Origin: Demequina sp. NBRC 110057
GTDB lineage: Bacteria; Actinomycetota; Actinomycetes; Actinomycetales; Demequinaceae
Length of the DNA stretch: 64,000 bases
Reading direction: 5' to 3'
Assembly (NCBI RefSeq): GCF_002090175.1
Contig: NZ_BBRN01000005.1
Location: forward strand, 62,001 to 126,000
Position numbers and translations under genes: made by a program. The notes beneath the pieces are model-generated. The model was given only the letters and a program-made list of their open reading frames with translations. It searched no databases and had not been told where the DNA came from. Below, one piece after another: positions 9,253 to 17,039 of the stretch; the stretch's first letter is position 1; the number at the start of each line of letters is the position of its first letter.

Positions 9253-10016
9253 GTGAGGTCCCGCTGATCCTCGATGTCGCCCACGAGCCCCACGAACCGC
9301 TGCTCGAGGTCCTGCCCCGCGCGCACCTCGTCGAGCGTGCCGGCGGCGAGGATGCGCCCGTGACCCACGACGGCGACGTGGTCGCACAGCCTCTCCACGA
9401 GCGCCATCACGTGGCTCGACATGACCACCGTGCCGCCGCTGGCCACGAACTCCTGCAGGATGCGCCTGATGGCGCCGGCAGAGACGGGGTCCACTGCCTC
9501 GAAGGGTTCGTCGAGCACCAGGACGCGAGGCGCATGCACCAGCGCGCAGGCGAGGCCGATCTTCTTGGTCATGCCCGCGCTGTAGTCGGTGACGAGGGTC
9601 GACCCCGCGCCCTCCAGGTCGAGCGCTGCGAGGAGGTCGTCGCGCCGCTCGCGCACCGTCTCGCGAGGCAGCCCCCGCATCAGCCCCGCATACGAGATCA
9701 GTTCGCCGCCGGTGAGGCGATCGAAGCTGTGTAGGCCGTCGGGAAGCACGCCCACCATGGCCTTCGCCGCGGCCGGCTCGCGCCACAGGTCGACGCCGTG
9801 CACCAGCGCCACCCCTGCATCGGGCCTCAGCAGGCCGGTGGCCATCGACAGGGTGGTGGTCTTCCCCGCGCCGTTGGGTCCCACCACGCCGTAGAAGGAG
9901 TGCGTGGGGATGTCGAGGTCCACGCGGTCCACGGCGAGTGTCGCGCCGAACCGCTTGGTGAGGCCCCTCAGCGACAGCGCGGTGGCGCGCTGGGGGGTGG
10001 CGGCTGCCTGCGTCAT
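9234..10016 (-). CDS. ABC transporter ATP-binding protein
   Basis: A 260-residue ABC ATPase. Walker A is GPNGAGKTTT near residue 42, the region before Walker B reads SAGMTKKIGLA in place of a standard LSGGQ signature, Walker B is RVLVLDEPFEAVDP near residue 160, and the H-loop is MSSHVM. The degenerate signature is typical of ABC-2-type exporters in Gram-positives. It energises the permease encoded immediately downstream. ATG at 10016; just upstream is the 10035-10064 hairpin that ends the antiporter transcript. Confidence 0.9.
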   Translation of the reverse strand: MTQAAATPQRATALSLRGLTKRFGATLAVDRVDLDIPTHSFYGVVGPNGAGKTTTLSMATGLLRPDAGVALVHGVDLWREPAAAKAMVGVLPDGLHSFDRLTGGELISYAGLMRGLPRETVRERRDDLLAALDLEGAGSTLVTDYSAGMTKKIGLACALVHAPRVLVLDEPFEAVDPVSAGAIRRILQEFVASGGTVVMSSHVMALVERLCDHVAVVGHGRILAAGTLDEVRAGQDLEQRFVGLVGDIEDQRDLTWLRQS

Positions 10017-10034
10017 GCGGTCAGCCTAGCCCCG

Positions 10035-10064
10035 CGCATCGGCCATGTGACCAGGGCCGATGCG
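10035..10064. terminator. Hairpin built from two opposed copies of the dispersed 9-mer
   Basis: GCATCGGCC at 10036-10044 and GGCCGATGC at 10055-10063 are perfect complements; flanking C10035 and G10064 extend the stem to 10 bp with a 10-nt loop. It lies between the antiporter stop (10074) and the ABC ATPase start (10016), so it would end the antiporter transcript on the minus strand. There is no T-run. The use of the dispersed motif as an inverted pair resembles uptake-sequence terminators. Confidence 0.6.
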
Positions 10065-10073
10065 TCGGATTCG

Positions 10074-11039
10074 TCATCCTCCCGCGGCCACCAGGTAGGC
10101 GGTGTATGTCAGCCACAGGGTGAGGAGCGCGACGCCTTCGAGGCGGTTGATCCGGCCGTCCCTGCGCCAGCGGAATCCGAAGGCGATCAGCAGCAGCGTC
10201 ATGCCCATGAGGACCGGCAGGTCGCGCTGCAGCAGGTCGGTCGACACCATCGCGGGGCTGATGACGCCGGCGACGCCGACCACGCCGAGCGTGTTGAAGA
10301 GGTTGGAGCCGATGACGTTGCCGAGCGCCAGGTCGTTCTCGCCCTTGCGCGCGGCGGCGATCGAGGAGGCGAGCTCGGGCGCGGACGTGCCGATGGCCAC
10401 GACGGTGAGGCCGATGACGAGATCGGACCAGCCCAGGGCCGTCGCGATCTCGGTGGCGCCCCACACGAGGACCCGGCTGCTCACCACGAGGATGACGAGG
10501 CCCACGACGAGCCAGATCCAGGCGGCCTTGCGGCTCAGCGGGTGATCCGCGGCATGGTGCTCGACGTCCTGCTCGAGCTGGTCGCCCTGGTGGCTCCTCG
10601 CCTGCAGGATCTGCCACGTGAGGAGCACCGCGAGAAGCAGCAGCATCGCCCCCGCGTCGCCTGTAGACAACTCGCCGTCACTCATGAGGAGCCACGCGAT
10701 GGCGGTGACCACGACCAGCAGGGGGAGCTCGGTCCGCAGCACTCCCCGCTTCACGACGATCGGCAGCATGATCGCTGTCACACCGAGGATGAGGCCGATG
10801 TTCGCGATGTTGGAGCCGAACGCGTTACCCAGGGCGATCTCCGGGGAACCGTCGGCCGCAGCGAAGGCCGACACGACCAGCTCCGGTGCGGACGTGCCGA
10901 AGCCGATGACCACCATGCCGACGATGAGCGGCGCCATGCCGAGGTAGCGGGCGACCGTCGAGGCGCCCAGGACGAAGCGGTCGGCGCTCCACGCGAGCAC
11001 ACTGAGGCCGGCAAGGGTCGCGATGACGGGGACCAGCAT
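10074..11039 (-). CDS. Calcium/sodium antiporter (CaCA family, YrbG-like)
   Basis: A 321-residue membrane cation antiporter with two homologous halves. The alpha repeats are visible as GFGTSAPELVVSAF plus GNAFGSNIANIGLILG in the first half, and AIGTSAPELASSIAAA plus GNVIGSNLFNTLGVVG in the second, with the conserved acidic ion-binding residues. About ten membrane helices and an acidic cytoplasmic loop (QGDQLEQDVEHHAADH) separate the halves. It is a lone gene, divergent from the fatty-acid desaturase. Ca2+ versus other cations cannot be settled from sequence. Confidence 0.92.
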   Translation of the reverse strand: MLVPVIATLAGLSVLAWSADRFVLGASTVARYLGMAPLIVGMVVIGFGTSAPELVVSAFAAADGSPEIALGNAFGSNIANIGLILGVTAIMLPIVVKRGVLRTELPLLVVVTAIAWLLMSDGELSTGDAGAMLLLLAVLLTWQILQARSHQGDQLEQDVEHHAADHPLSRKAAWIWLVVGLVILVVSSRVLVWGATEIATALGWSDLVIGLTVVAIGTSAPELASSIAAARKGENDLALGNVIGSNLFNTLGVVGVAGVISPAMVSTDLLQRDLPVLMGMTLLLIAFGFRWRRDGRINRLEGVALLTLWLTYTAYLVAAGG

Positions 11040-11101
11040 GCGCCCCAGGCTAGCCGGACGACGCTCGGCGCGACCTCGTCCGCAAGGGTGATGACATCTA
11101 A

Positions 11102-11117
11102 CCTACGGTCGCGTAGG
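11102..11117. promoter_or_regulatory. Inverted repeat in the antiporter-desaturase divergent region
   Basis: CCTACG-GTCG-CGTAGG is a perfect 6-bp dyad about 70 bp before the desaturase start (11188) and about 60 bp before the antiporter start (11039). A similar dyad, CCTACG-TCC-CGTAGG, occurs at 46486-46500 upstream of adhE. It is a plausible operator; the regulator is not identified. Confidence 0.4.
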
Positions 11118-11187
11118 GTGACCGAATCCGCACGATGAGCGACCGCTCGACCCTGGCTGGGAAGTCGCCCCCGACCTACGGAGACTC

Positions 11188-12264
11188 ATGACACCGACGC
11201 CCCGCGCCGATGCCCCCCGTTCGCACGTCAACTCCTTCACGCTGTCCTTCACCGAGGTGGCGCGCACGGTCCGCGACATGGGCCTGCTGCACCGCTCGTA
11301 CACGTTCTACGCGGTGTTTGGTGCGGCCCTGACGGTGGCGATGGCCGGCCTCGTGACCGGCTTCATCCTGCTGGGCGACTCGTGGTTCCAGCTGCTCATC
11401 GCGGCCGGCCTCGGCATCGTCCTCACCCAGGTGGCATTCCTTGGCCACGAGGCCTCGCATCGCACCGTCTTCAAGTCGGGACCCGCGAACGACCGCCTGG
11501 GGCGCGTGCTGTCCGCGCTCATCGTCGGGATCAGCCACCAGTGGTGGATGACCAAGCACTCGCGCCACCACGGCAACCCCAACAAGCGCGGCGCCGACCC
11601 CGACATCGAGCAAGACACCATCTCGTTCGTCGAGGAGGACGCCGCCCAGACCCGCGGCCTCATCAGGTGGATCAACCAGCGCCAGGGATGGTTGTTCTTC
11701 CCGCTGCTCACGCTGGAGGGCCTCAACCTCCACTACCGCTCGCTCGCATCGCTCGTCACGGTGGGCACGCGCAAGCAGCGGTGGACCGAGATCCCGATGA
11801 TCCTTGGCCACTTCGCGCTGTACCTGGTGCCGCTGTTCTGGTTCCTGCCCCTCGGCATGGCCTTCGCGTTCCTGGGCGTCCAGATGGCCGTCTTCGGCGT
11901 CTACATGGGGGCCTCGTTCGCCCCCAACCACAAGGGAATGATGATCGTCGACGCGGACACCAAGCTCGACTTCTTCTCGAAGCAGGTGCTGACCAGCCGC
12001 AACATCCGCGGCGGTTGGACGATGTCGATCCTCATGGGCGGCCTCAACTACCAGATCGAGCACCACCTGTTCCCGAACATGGCGCGCCCCCACCTGGCCC
12101 GCGCCCGCGAGGTGGTGCGCGAGTACTGCGCCGCGCACGACGTCCCCTACACGGAGACCTCGCTCATCGAGTCCTACGGAATCGTCGTGGCCTACCTCAA
12201 CCGGGTGGGCCTTGCCGCGCGCGACCCGTTCGACTGCCCCGAGCGCACGGCGCTGGGCCGCTAG
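11188..12264 (+). CDS. Membrane fatty acid desaturase (acyl-CoA/acyl-lipid type)
   Basis: A 358-residue integral membrane di-iron desaturase. The three histidine boxes are visible: GHEASHR (about residue 90), KHSRHHGNPN (about residue 126) and QIEHHLFPNM (about residue 290). About four hydrophobic segments lie between them. The family introduces double bonds in acyl chains to tune membrane fluidity; regiospecificity (delta-6/9/12) is not readable, though the HxxHH-type third box beginning with Q (QIEHH) is typical of delta-5/6-like and actinobacterial DesA3 groups. Start ATG 11188. It converges on araA with a strong bidirectional terminator between. Confidence 0.92.
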   Translation: MTPTPRADAPRSHVNSFTLSFTEVARTVRDMGLLHRSYTFYAVFGAALTVAMAGLVTGFILLGDSWFQLLIAAGLGIVLTQVAFLGHEASHRTVFKSGPANDRLGRVLSALIVGISHQWWMTKHSRHHGNPNKRGADPDIEQDTISFVEEDAAQTRGLIRWINQRQGWLFFPLLTLEGLNLHYRSLASLVTVGTRKQRWTEIPMILGHFALYLVPLFWFLPLGMAFAFLGVQMAVFGVYMGASFAPNHKGMMIVDADTKLDFFSKQVLTSRNIRGGWTMSILMGGLNYQIEHHLFPNMARPHLARAREVVREYCAAHDVPYTETSLIESYGIVVAYLNRVGLAARDPFDCPERTALGR

Positions 12265-12287
12265 CCCCCTCCTTCTTCCGCCCTCAC

Positions 12288-12352
12288 GCCGCAAATGGCC
12301 ACATTTGCGGCACGTCGCAGTCCGCGCTGCCGCAAATGCGGCCATGTGCGGC
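12288..12352. repeat. Two adjacent GCCGCAAATG hairpins
   Basis: GCCGCAAATG (12288-12297) and CATTTGCGGC (12302-12311) form a perfect 10-bp stem with a GCCA loop just past the desaturase stop. A second copy begins at 12329 (GCCGCAAATG) and pairs its GCCGCA with TGCGGC at 12347-12352. They resemble a small duplicated palindromic unit, possibly terminators or protective 3' hairpins for the desaturase mRNA. Confidence 0.55.
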
Positions 12353-12386
12353 CGGGGGCGCGCGGGAGAGGGCGCGACACACAAAA

Positions 12387-12437
12387 GGGCCCGGCGGCCC
12401 GATCCCCCTGCACGGGGAGGATCGGACCGCCGGGCCC
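12387..12437. terminator. Strong bidirectional terminator between desaturase and araA
   Basis: GGGCCCGGCGG followed by CCCGAT (12387-12403) pairs with ATCGGACCGCCGGGCCC (12421-12437) with one mismatch. The stem is preceded by AAAA on the plus strand, giving a T-run for minus-strand transcripts. It lies between two convergent genes and best ends the araDA transcript. Confidence 0.8.
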
Positions 12438-12453
12438 TAACCGTTGTGGGGGC

Positions 12454-13977
12454 CTACAGCCCCTGCGCGAGGCGGTAGTACGCGGCGTTCGCGCGCATCT
12501 CGGCAGCGAAGCCGGTCAGCGTGGTGTCCTCGTCAATGACGAGCAGCTCGATCTCGCTCATGGTGGCGAAGTCGCGGAACACCTCGACGCCAATCTGGTT
12601 CGACATCACCGTGTGGTGGGCAGCACCGGCCTGGATCCACGCCGTCGTCGACGTCGTGAAGTCGGGAGCGGGCTTCCACACCGCGTGGCCCACGGGGAGC
12701 TTCGGCATGGGCGCCGGGAGGTCCACGTTCTCGACCACGTTGGCGACCAGGCGGAAGCGCTCACGCATGTCGGACATGGCCACGACCACGGCGGGGCCCG
12801 CATCGGCCGTGAAGACCAGGCGGACCGGGTCCTCCTTGCCGCCAATGCCGAGCTCGGCGATCGTGAGGCGCGCCTTCTTCGACGACAGGGCCGGGTTCAC
12901 CTCGAGCATGTGGGCACCGAGGATCAGCTCGTTGCCGGGCTCCAGATGGTACGTGTAGTCCTCCATGAGGCTCGCGCCGCCGGGCAGGCCAGCGCCCATG
13001 ACGGCCGCCGCGCGCACCAGGACAGCGGTCTTCCAGTCGCCCTCGGCGCCGAAGCCGTAGCCGTCGGCCATGAGGCGCTGGACGGCGAGGCCGGGAAGCT
13101 GGCGCAGGTCGCCAAGGTCCTCGAACGAGTCCGTGAACGCCGTGAAGCCGCCCTCCTCGAGGAAGGACCGCAGGCCCAGCTCCACCGCGGCGCCGTAGCG
13201 CAGCGACTCGGCGCGTTCGCCGCCGGGGCGCAGCTCCTCGTCGACCTCGTACTCGTCGAGGTACTCGGCGACCAGGGCGTCGATGTCGGCATCGGCCTGG
13301 GCGTGGACGCGCTCGGCGAGCTCGTTGACGCTCCAGGTGTTGATCTGGACGCCCATCTTGATCTCGGCCTCGGTCTTGTCACCCTCGGTGACGGCGACGA
13401 AGCGCATGTTGTCGCCGAACCGGGCGACGCGCATGTTCTGGGTGGCGTGACGACCGGCGGCGGCGCGCACCCAGGTGCCGACGCGCTCCTGGGTCGCGGC
13501 GTGCGAGGCGTGGCCCGACACCGTGGTGCGCGGGATCGCCATGCGGGTCTCGATGTACCCGAACTCGCGGTCGCCGTGCGCGGCCTGGTTGAGGTTCATG
13601 AAGTCGAAGTCGATCTCGCCCCAGGGCAGGTCGACGTTCGCCTGCGTGTGCAGGTGGAGCAGCGGCTTGTCGAGGACGTTGAGGCCAGTGATCCACATCT
13701 TCGCGGGGCTGAACGTGTGCATCCACGCGATGACGCCGATGACCTTGTCGTTGGCGTTTGCCTCGAGCATCGCCTCGCGGATGCCGTCACGCGACTTGAC
13801 GACGGGCTTCCACACGATGCGCGCGGGGACCGCGTCGGCACCGTCGAGGAGCGCGGCAACCTGCTGCGACTGCTCGGCGACCTGCTTCAGGGTCTCCTCG
13901 CCGTAGAGGTCCTGGGACCCGGTGAGGAACCAGACCTCGTACTCGGCGAGGTGGGGGATGACGGAACGGGCGCTCAC
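12454..13977 (-). CDS. araA: L-arabinose isomerase
   Basis: A 507-residue cytoplasmic enzyme that converts L-arabinose to L-ribulose. The N-terminal [26 protein letters not shown] is diagnostic of AraA, and [15 protein letters not shown] near residue 90 and the long central [15 protein letters not shown] region agree. GTG 13975-13977 ([17 protein letters not shown]) is chosen because it overlaps the araD stop (GTGA). The order araD-araA matches actinobacterial ara operons; a ribulokinase gene is not in the window next to them. A strong terminator follows. Confidence 0.96.
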   Translation of the reverse strand: MSARSVIPHLAEYEVWFLTGSQDLYGEETLKQVAEQSQQVAALLDGADAVPARIVWKPVVKSRDGIREAMLEANANDKVIGVIAWMHTFSPAKMWITGLNVLDKPLLHLHTQANVDLPWGEIDFDFMNLNQAAHGDREFGYIETRMAIPRTTVSGHASHAATQERVGTWVRAAAGRHATQNMRVARFGDNMRFVAVTEGDKTEAEIKMGVQINTWSVNELAERVHAQADADIDALVAEYLDEYEVDEELRPGGERAESLRYGAAVELGLRSFLEEGGFTAFTDSFEDLGDLRQLPGLAVQRLMADGYGFGAEGDWKTAVLVRAAAVMGAGLPGGASLMEDYTYHLEPGNELILGAHMLEVNPALSSKKARLTIAELGIGGKEDPVRLVFTADAGPAVVVAMSDMRERFRLVANVVENVDLPAPMPKLPVGHAVWKPAPDFTTSTTAWIQAGAAHHTVMSNQIGVEVFRDFATMSEIELLVIDEDTTLTGFAAEMRANAAYYRLAQGL

Positions 13978-14696
13978 TTGCTGTCTCCTTCTCCGGCGGC
14001 GGTGCCGGGCTGTCCGTAGACGTTCTGGTAACGATCGAACAGGGCGTCGATCTTGTCCTGCGGGATGTCGATGAGGGGGCCGCCCTGGAGGGCGATGTGG
14101 GTGGTGCGGGCGACGTCCTCGCACATCACGGCCGCCTTGACGGCGTCCTTGGCGTCCTTACCGATGGTGAAGACGCCGTGGTTCTGCATGAGGACGGCAC
14201 GCGAGCGGTGGCCGTCGAGCGTCGCGACGATGCCGCGGCCGATGCTGTCGTCGCCGATGATCGCGAAGGGGCCCACGGGGATGGGTCCACCGAACTCGTC
14301 GGCCATGCCGGTGATGTGGCACGGGATCTCCTGGCCACGGGCGGCCCAGGCGGTCGCGTAGGTCGAGTGGGTGTGCACCACACCGCCGACGTGCTCCATG
14401 TTGCGGTACACGTAGGCGTGGGCCGCGGTGTCCGAGGAGGGCGAACGGTCGGAGCCGGGGGTGCCGGGGACGACCTCACCGTCGAGCGTGCACAGGATCA
14501 TGTTGTCCGCGGCAAGGTCGTCGTAGCTGACGCCCGAGGGCTTGATCACGAACAGGTCCTCGCCGGGGATGCGGCCGGAGACGTTGCCGCCGGTCCACAC
14601 CACGAGCTCGTAGCGGGTGAGCTCGCCGTGCAGGCGGGCCACGTCCTCGCGGATCTTGTCGATGGCCTCCTGGACGGAAGCGCTGAACTGGCTCAC
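13974..14696 (-). CDS. araD: L-ribulose-5-phosphate 4-epimerase
   Basis: A 240-residue class II aldolase-fold enzyme that turns L-ribulose-5-phosphate into D-xylulose-5-phosphate, feeding the pentose phosphate pathway. Visible motifs are WTGGNVSGR (phosphate site, about residue 34), [10 protein letters not shown] (about 53), the metal-site [12 protein letters not shown] (about 107) and [10 protein letters not shown] (about 168). The start is GTG 14694-14696, which overlaps the stop of a 42-codon ORF (GTGA); araA follows in the same way. Regulation is probably through the LacI-type operator at 14824-14836. Confidence 0.95.
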   Translation of the reverse strand: MSQFSASVQEAIDKIREDVARLHGELTRYELVVWTGGNVSGRIPGEDLFVIKPSGVSYDDLAADNMILCTLDGEVVPGTPGSDRSPSSDTAAHAYVYRNMEHVGGVVHTHSTYATAWAARGQEIPCHITGMADEFGGPIPVGPFAIIGDDSIGRGIVATLDGHRSRAVLMQNHGVFTIGKDAKDAVKAAVMCEDVARTTHIALQGGPLIDIPQDKIDALFDRYQNVYGQPGTAAGEGDSK

Positions 14697-14821
14697 TGCT
14701 GGTCCTCCTTGCGGACGGGATGCGGTCGCGGCATGACGCGTGTCGCGGCGGCGCGCGGGGCGGACCCGGCGTCGTCGATGAGGGCCGTGGCGGCTACGGT
14801 GCCGCCGGCGTCGAGCGTCAT
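14693..14821 (-). CDS. Short ORF translationally coupled to araD (42 aa), possible remnant or leader peptide
   Basis: ATG 14819-14821 opens a 42-codon frame ending in TGA 14693-14695, which overlaps the GTG start of araD. It begins MTLDAGGTVAATALIDDAG and ends rich in Arg/Pro ([15 protein letters not shown]). The start lies 2 bp from a LacI-like operator, so if transcription begins there the mRNA would be nearly leaderless. I do not recognise a domain. It could be a coupling leader peptide, a relic of an upstream araB-type gene, or chance. Confidence 0.35.
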   Translation of the reverse strand: MTLDAGGTVAATALIDDAGSAPRAAATRVMPRPHPVRKEDQQ

Positions 14822-14823
14822 AG

Positions 14824-14836
14824 GTGAACGTTAACA
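14824..14836. promoter_or_regulatory. LacI-family-like operator upstream of araDA
   Basis: On the minus strand the site reads TGTTAACGTTCAC, centred on the CG typical of LacI/GalR-family operators. The half sites TGTTAAC and GTTCAC(C) agree at five of seven positions. It lies immediately before the short ORF and araD, as expected for a sugar-responsive repressor. The cognate repressor gene is not in the window. Confidence 0.55.
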
Positions 14837-14882
14837 GGCGGCCGATGCGTGCGGCCAGTCGGAAGGTCCCGCGTCGCGCGGC

Positions 14883-15839
14883 CTATGCCGGGAAGAGCGC
14901 CTCGATGAGGGTCACCTGCTCGGCGTTCGGCCTCCAGGTGGCCGATGCCGCGTTCTGGCGGACCTGCTCGGGCCGGGTAGCGCCGGCGATCACCGAGGCG
15001 ACGCCGGGGCGGGAAAGGAACCAGCCGAAGGTGGCCTCCAGCATCGTCACTCCCCAGTCGTCGCAGAGCGACTGGAAGGCCTCCATGGCGTCCCAGTCCG
15101 CGTTGTCGGCGATGTGGGGACGCTGGCGCGCGATGCGGGAGTCGGCGGGCCTGTCGGTCCGCGTGAACTTGCCGGTGAACAGGCCGTTGGCCAGCGGGAA
15201 GAAGGGCAGGAACCCGGCGCCGATGCGGCCTGCCTCGGCGAGCCGCCCGTCCTTCTCGACGCCGCGCGCGATCAGCGACAGCTCGTCCTGGCTAGACGCG
15301 AGCCGAGGCAAGCCGCGGTCGCCGGCCACGGCATCGGCCGCCCGCAGTTGATCCGCCGTGAACTGGGAGACGCCGTAGGCGAGGATCTTGCCCTCGCCCA
15401 CCAGGTCCGCGAGCGCGCCGAGCGTGTCCTCGATGGGCACGGACGGGTCGGGCTGGTGCTGCTGGAAGAGGTCGATGCGGTCCGTCTGAAGGCGCGTCAG
15501 CGACGCCTCGCACGCGGCGCGGAGGTAGGCGGGCGAGCCCTTGGGGCCCAGGTCGTCGAGGGGCGTGGCCACCTCGGTGAAGCCGAACTTCGTGGCGAGC
15601 ACCGCCTCGTCGCGCCGCCCCTTGAGCGCCTGGCCCATGAGCGTCTCGCTGAGCCCCCACTGCCCGCCGTAGAGGTCGGCGGTGTCGAGCAAGGTCACCC
15701 CGGCGTCGAGCGCGGCGTGAAGGACCGCGTCGGTGCCCTCCTGCGACTCGCTCGCGGTGTCCTTGCGGCCAAAGTTGTTGCACCCCAGTCCCACCGCGGA
15801 GACGGCGAACGGGGCGGATCCGAGGGGTCGAAGCTCCAT
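14883..15839 (-). CDS. Aldo/keto reductase
   Basis: A 318-residue NADPH-dependent TIM-barrel oxidoreductase. The catalytic tetrad positions can be seen in LLDTADLYGG (Asp, Tyr), VLATKFGF (Lys) and LFQQHQPDP (His). The N-terminal RPLGSAPFAVSAVGLGCNNFGR is typical of the YajO/Tas-like branch. The start MELRPLGSAP (ATG 15837-15839) is preferred to an ATG eight codons upstream that lies in the tmRNA terminator region. It stands between tmRNA and the ara genes on the same strand; the 62-bp spacer to the ara ORF holds the operator. Natural substrate unknown. Confidence 0.9.
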   Translation of the reverse strand: MELRPLGSAPFAVSAVGLGCNNFGRKDTASESQEGTDAVLHAALDAGVTLLDTADLYGGQWGLSETLMGQALKGRRDEAVLATKFGFTEVATPLDDLGPKGSPAYLRAACEASLTRLQTDRIDLFQQHQPDPSVPIEDTLGALADLVGEGKILAYGVSQFTADQLRAADAVAGDRGLPRLASSQDELSLIARGVEKDGRLAEAGRIGAGFLPFFPLANGLFTGKFTRTDRPADSRIARQRPHIADNADWDAMEAFQSLCDDWGVTMLEATFGWFLSRPGVASVIAGATRPEQVRQNAASATWRPNAEQVTLIEALFPA

Positions 15840-15864
15840 GTCGCCACCGTAACGCGGGCACACG

Positions 15865-15900
15865 AAAGGCCGCCATCCTCGCGAGGGGATGGCGGCCTTT
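15865..15900 (-). terminator. Rho-independent terminator of tmRNA
   Basis: AAAGGCCGCCATCC (15865-15878) is perfectly complementary to GGATGGCGGCCTTT (15887-15900) around an 8-nt loop; two more flanking pairs extend it. On the minus strand the stem is followed by TTTCG. It lies 24 bp past the tmRNA 3' end. Confidence 0.9.
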
Positions 15901-15924
15901 CGGTCACCTACAGGGATGAAATCG

Positions 15925-16289
15925 TGGAGATGGGGGGAATCGAACCCCCGTCCGCATGTACGACGACAGGTCTTCTCCGGGCGCAGTCTGAATGCTCATT
16001 GTCTCGGACCCGCACGACCTTCAGACGAGCTGTGCGATAGCCCCAGCCAACTAAGAGTCCCCCACTCCCCGTTGGCGAAGGAGTGGAGCCAGTTCCCTAG
16101 ATGACGCCAGGGTCCAGGACGGGATCTAGCCTGGGCTGACGGACTTCGGGGCTCGCTTAGGCAGCGAGGGCGAAGTCGGTGCGCTTGGAATCGGCACCTA
16201 TTGGTTTGCCACGAGCGTTAACGAGATAACGTGACGTCCTCGGCCCGCTTCCCCTGAGGAAAGCACACACGTCGAAACCGATCATCCCC
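15925..16289 (-). ncRNA. ssrA: tmRNA (transfer-messenger RNA)
   Basis: Rescues stalled ribosomes together with SmpB (gene at 23736-24200). The 5' end GGGGATGATCGGTTTCGAC and the 3' end GGTTCGATTCCCCCCATCTCC form the tRNA-like domain; GGGGATG pairs with CATCTCC (15926-15932) including one G-U. The tag frame on the minus strand runs from GCC (16193-16195) to TAA (16157-16159) and encodes ADSKRTDFALAA, with the expected TAG element just before the resume codon. The 3' CCA is not encoded. Its length of about 365 nt fits one-piece actinobacterial tmRNAs. Confidence 0.95.
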
Positions 16290-16307
16290 TGTGCAGTTGT
16301 GGTCACC

Positions 16308-16336
16308 AGTCTACGGGACGCACCGACATGCTCCAA
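16308..16336 (-). promoter_or_regulatory. ssrA: Sigma-70-type promoter of tmRNA
   Basis: On the minus strand TTGGAG (16331-16336) and TAGACT (16308-16313) are separated by 17 bp, a good housekeeping promoter. The -10 is about 18 nt from the mature tmRNA 5' end, so a short 5' leader is probably removed by RNase P. Confidence 0.6.
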
Positions 16337-16349
16337 GGAGGCGCCTTCC

Positions 16350-16904
16350 TTACGCGGTCGGTGGGCCGAGAATCACCTCCCACACCCATTGCGCCGCCTG
16401 GGTCGACGGCGGGCGCGGGTCGCGTTCGAGCCACGCGCCGATCACCCCCACGATCGAGCCGGAGACGCCCGCGGCGAGGATGTCGACGGGCATCTGCGGG
16501 GCGAGCCCGTTGGCCTCGGCGGCCGTCAGGATCGCCTCGTGAATGTGGGCGCGTAGCCGGACCACGACGGCCCCGTAGCCGGGTTCCGTGAAGACCCGGT
16601 GGTAAAGCGCAGCGTGGGCCTCGATGTGGGCCAGGAAGTCGACGAGGACGGGAGGAGCGTCGGGGGCGGTCGGGTCGATGCCCTCGAGCTGAGCCCCGGC
16701 CTCTCGCGCTACCTCGTCCAGCGCATCGGCCAGCAGCGTCTCCTTGTCGGAGTAGTGCTGATAGAACGTCGAGCGGTTGACGCCAGCCCGTTCCGCGATG
16801 TCCGAGACGGAGACGGCGTCCACGCCACGCTCGCCCGCGAGCGCGAACAGCGCCGCCTGCAGGCGGGCGCGGGTTCTCACGATGCGGGCGTCCATGGGAG
16901 ACAT
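16350..16904 (-). CDS. TetR/AcrR-family regulator of the divergent MMPL exporter
   Basis: A 184-residue repressor. The N-terminal helix-turn-helix is RLQAALFALAGERGVDAVSVSDIAERAGVNRSTFYQHYSDKETLL, a textbook TetR DNA-binding domain, followed by a ligand-binding domain with weak conservation. ATG 16904 is chosen; ATG 16895 (MDARIVRTRARL) is equally possible. It is divergent from the MMPL gene, and the 20-bp palindrome at 16937-16956 between them is the natural operator for both. The likely role is ligand-induced derepression of the exporter. Confidence 0.9.
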   Translation of the reverse strand: MSPMDARIVRTRARLQAALFALAGERGVDAVSVSDIAERAGVNRSTFYQHYSDKETLLADALDEVAREAGAQLEGIDPTAPDAPPVLVDFLAHIEAHAALYHRVFTEPGYGAVVVRLRAHIHEAILTAAEANGLAPQMPVDILAAGVSGSIVGVIGAWLERDPRPPSTQAAQWVWEVILGPPTA

Positions 16905-16936
16905 TGTGCCGGGCCGATGCGGGGGTTGCCAACCGA

Positions 16937-16956
16937 TAACCGACAAGTGTCGATTA
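16937..16956. promoter_or_regulatory. TetR operator between tetR and mmpL
   Basis: TAACCGACAAGTGTCGATTA is a 20-bp dyad with nine of ten paired positions (one C/A mismatch). It sits 33 bp before the tetR start and 84 bp before the mmpL start, fitting joint repression by TetR. Confidence 0.75.
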
Positions 16957-17039
16957 ACTCGCCGGGCCGGGGTTAGACTGGCGCGCAGGCATCGTCGCCT
17001 CTTCTCCCTGCTCCCCGAACCCCTGTGAAAGGCACAGAC

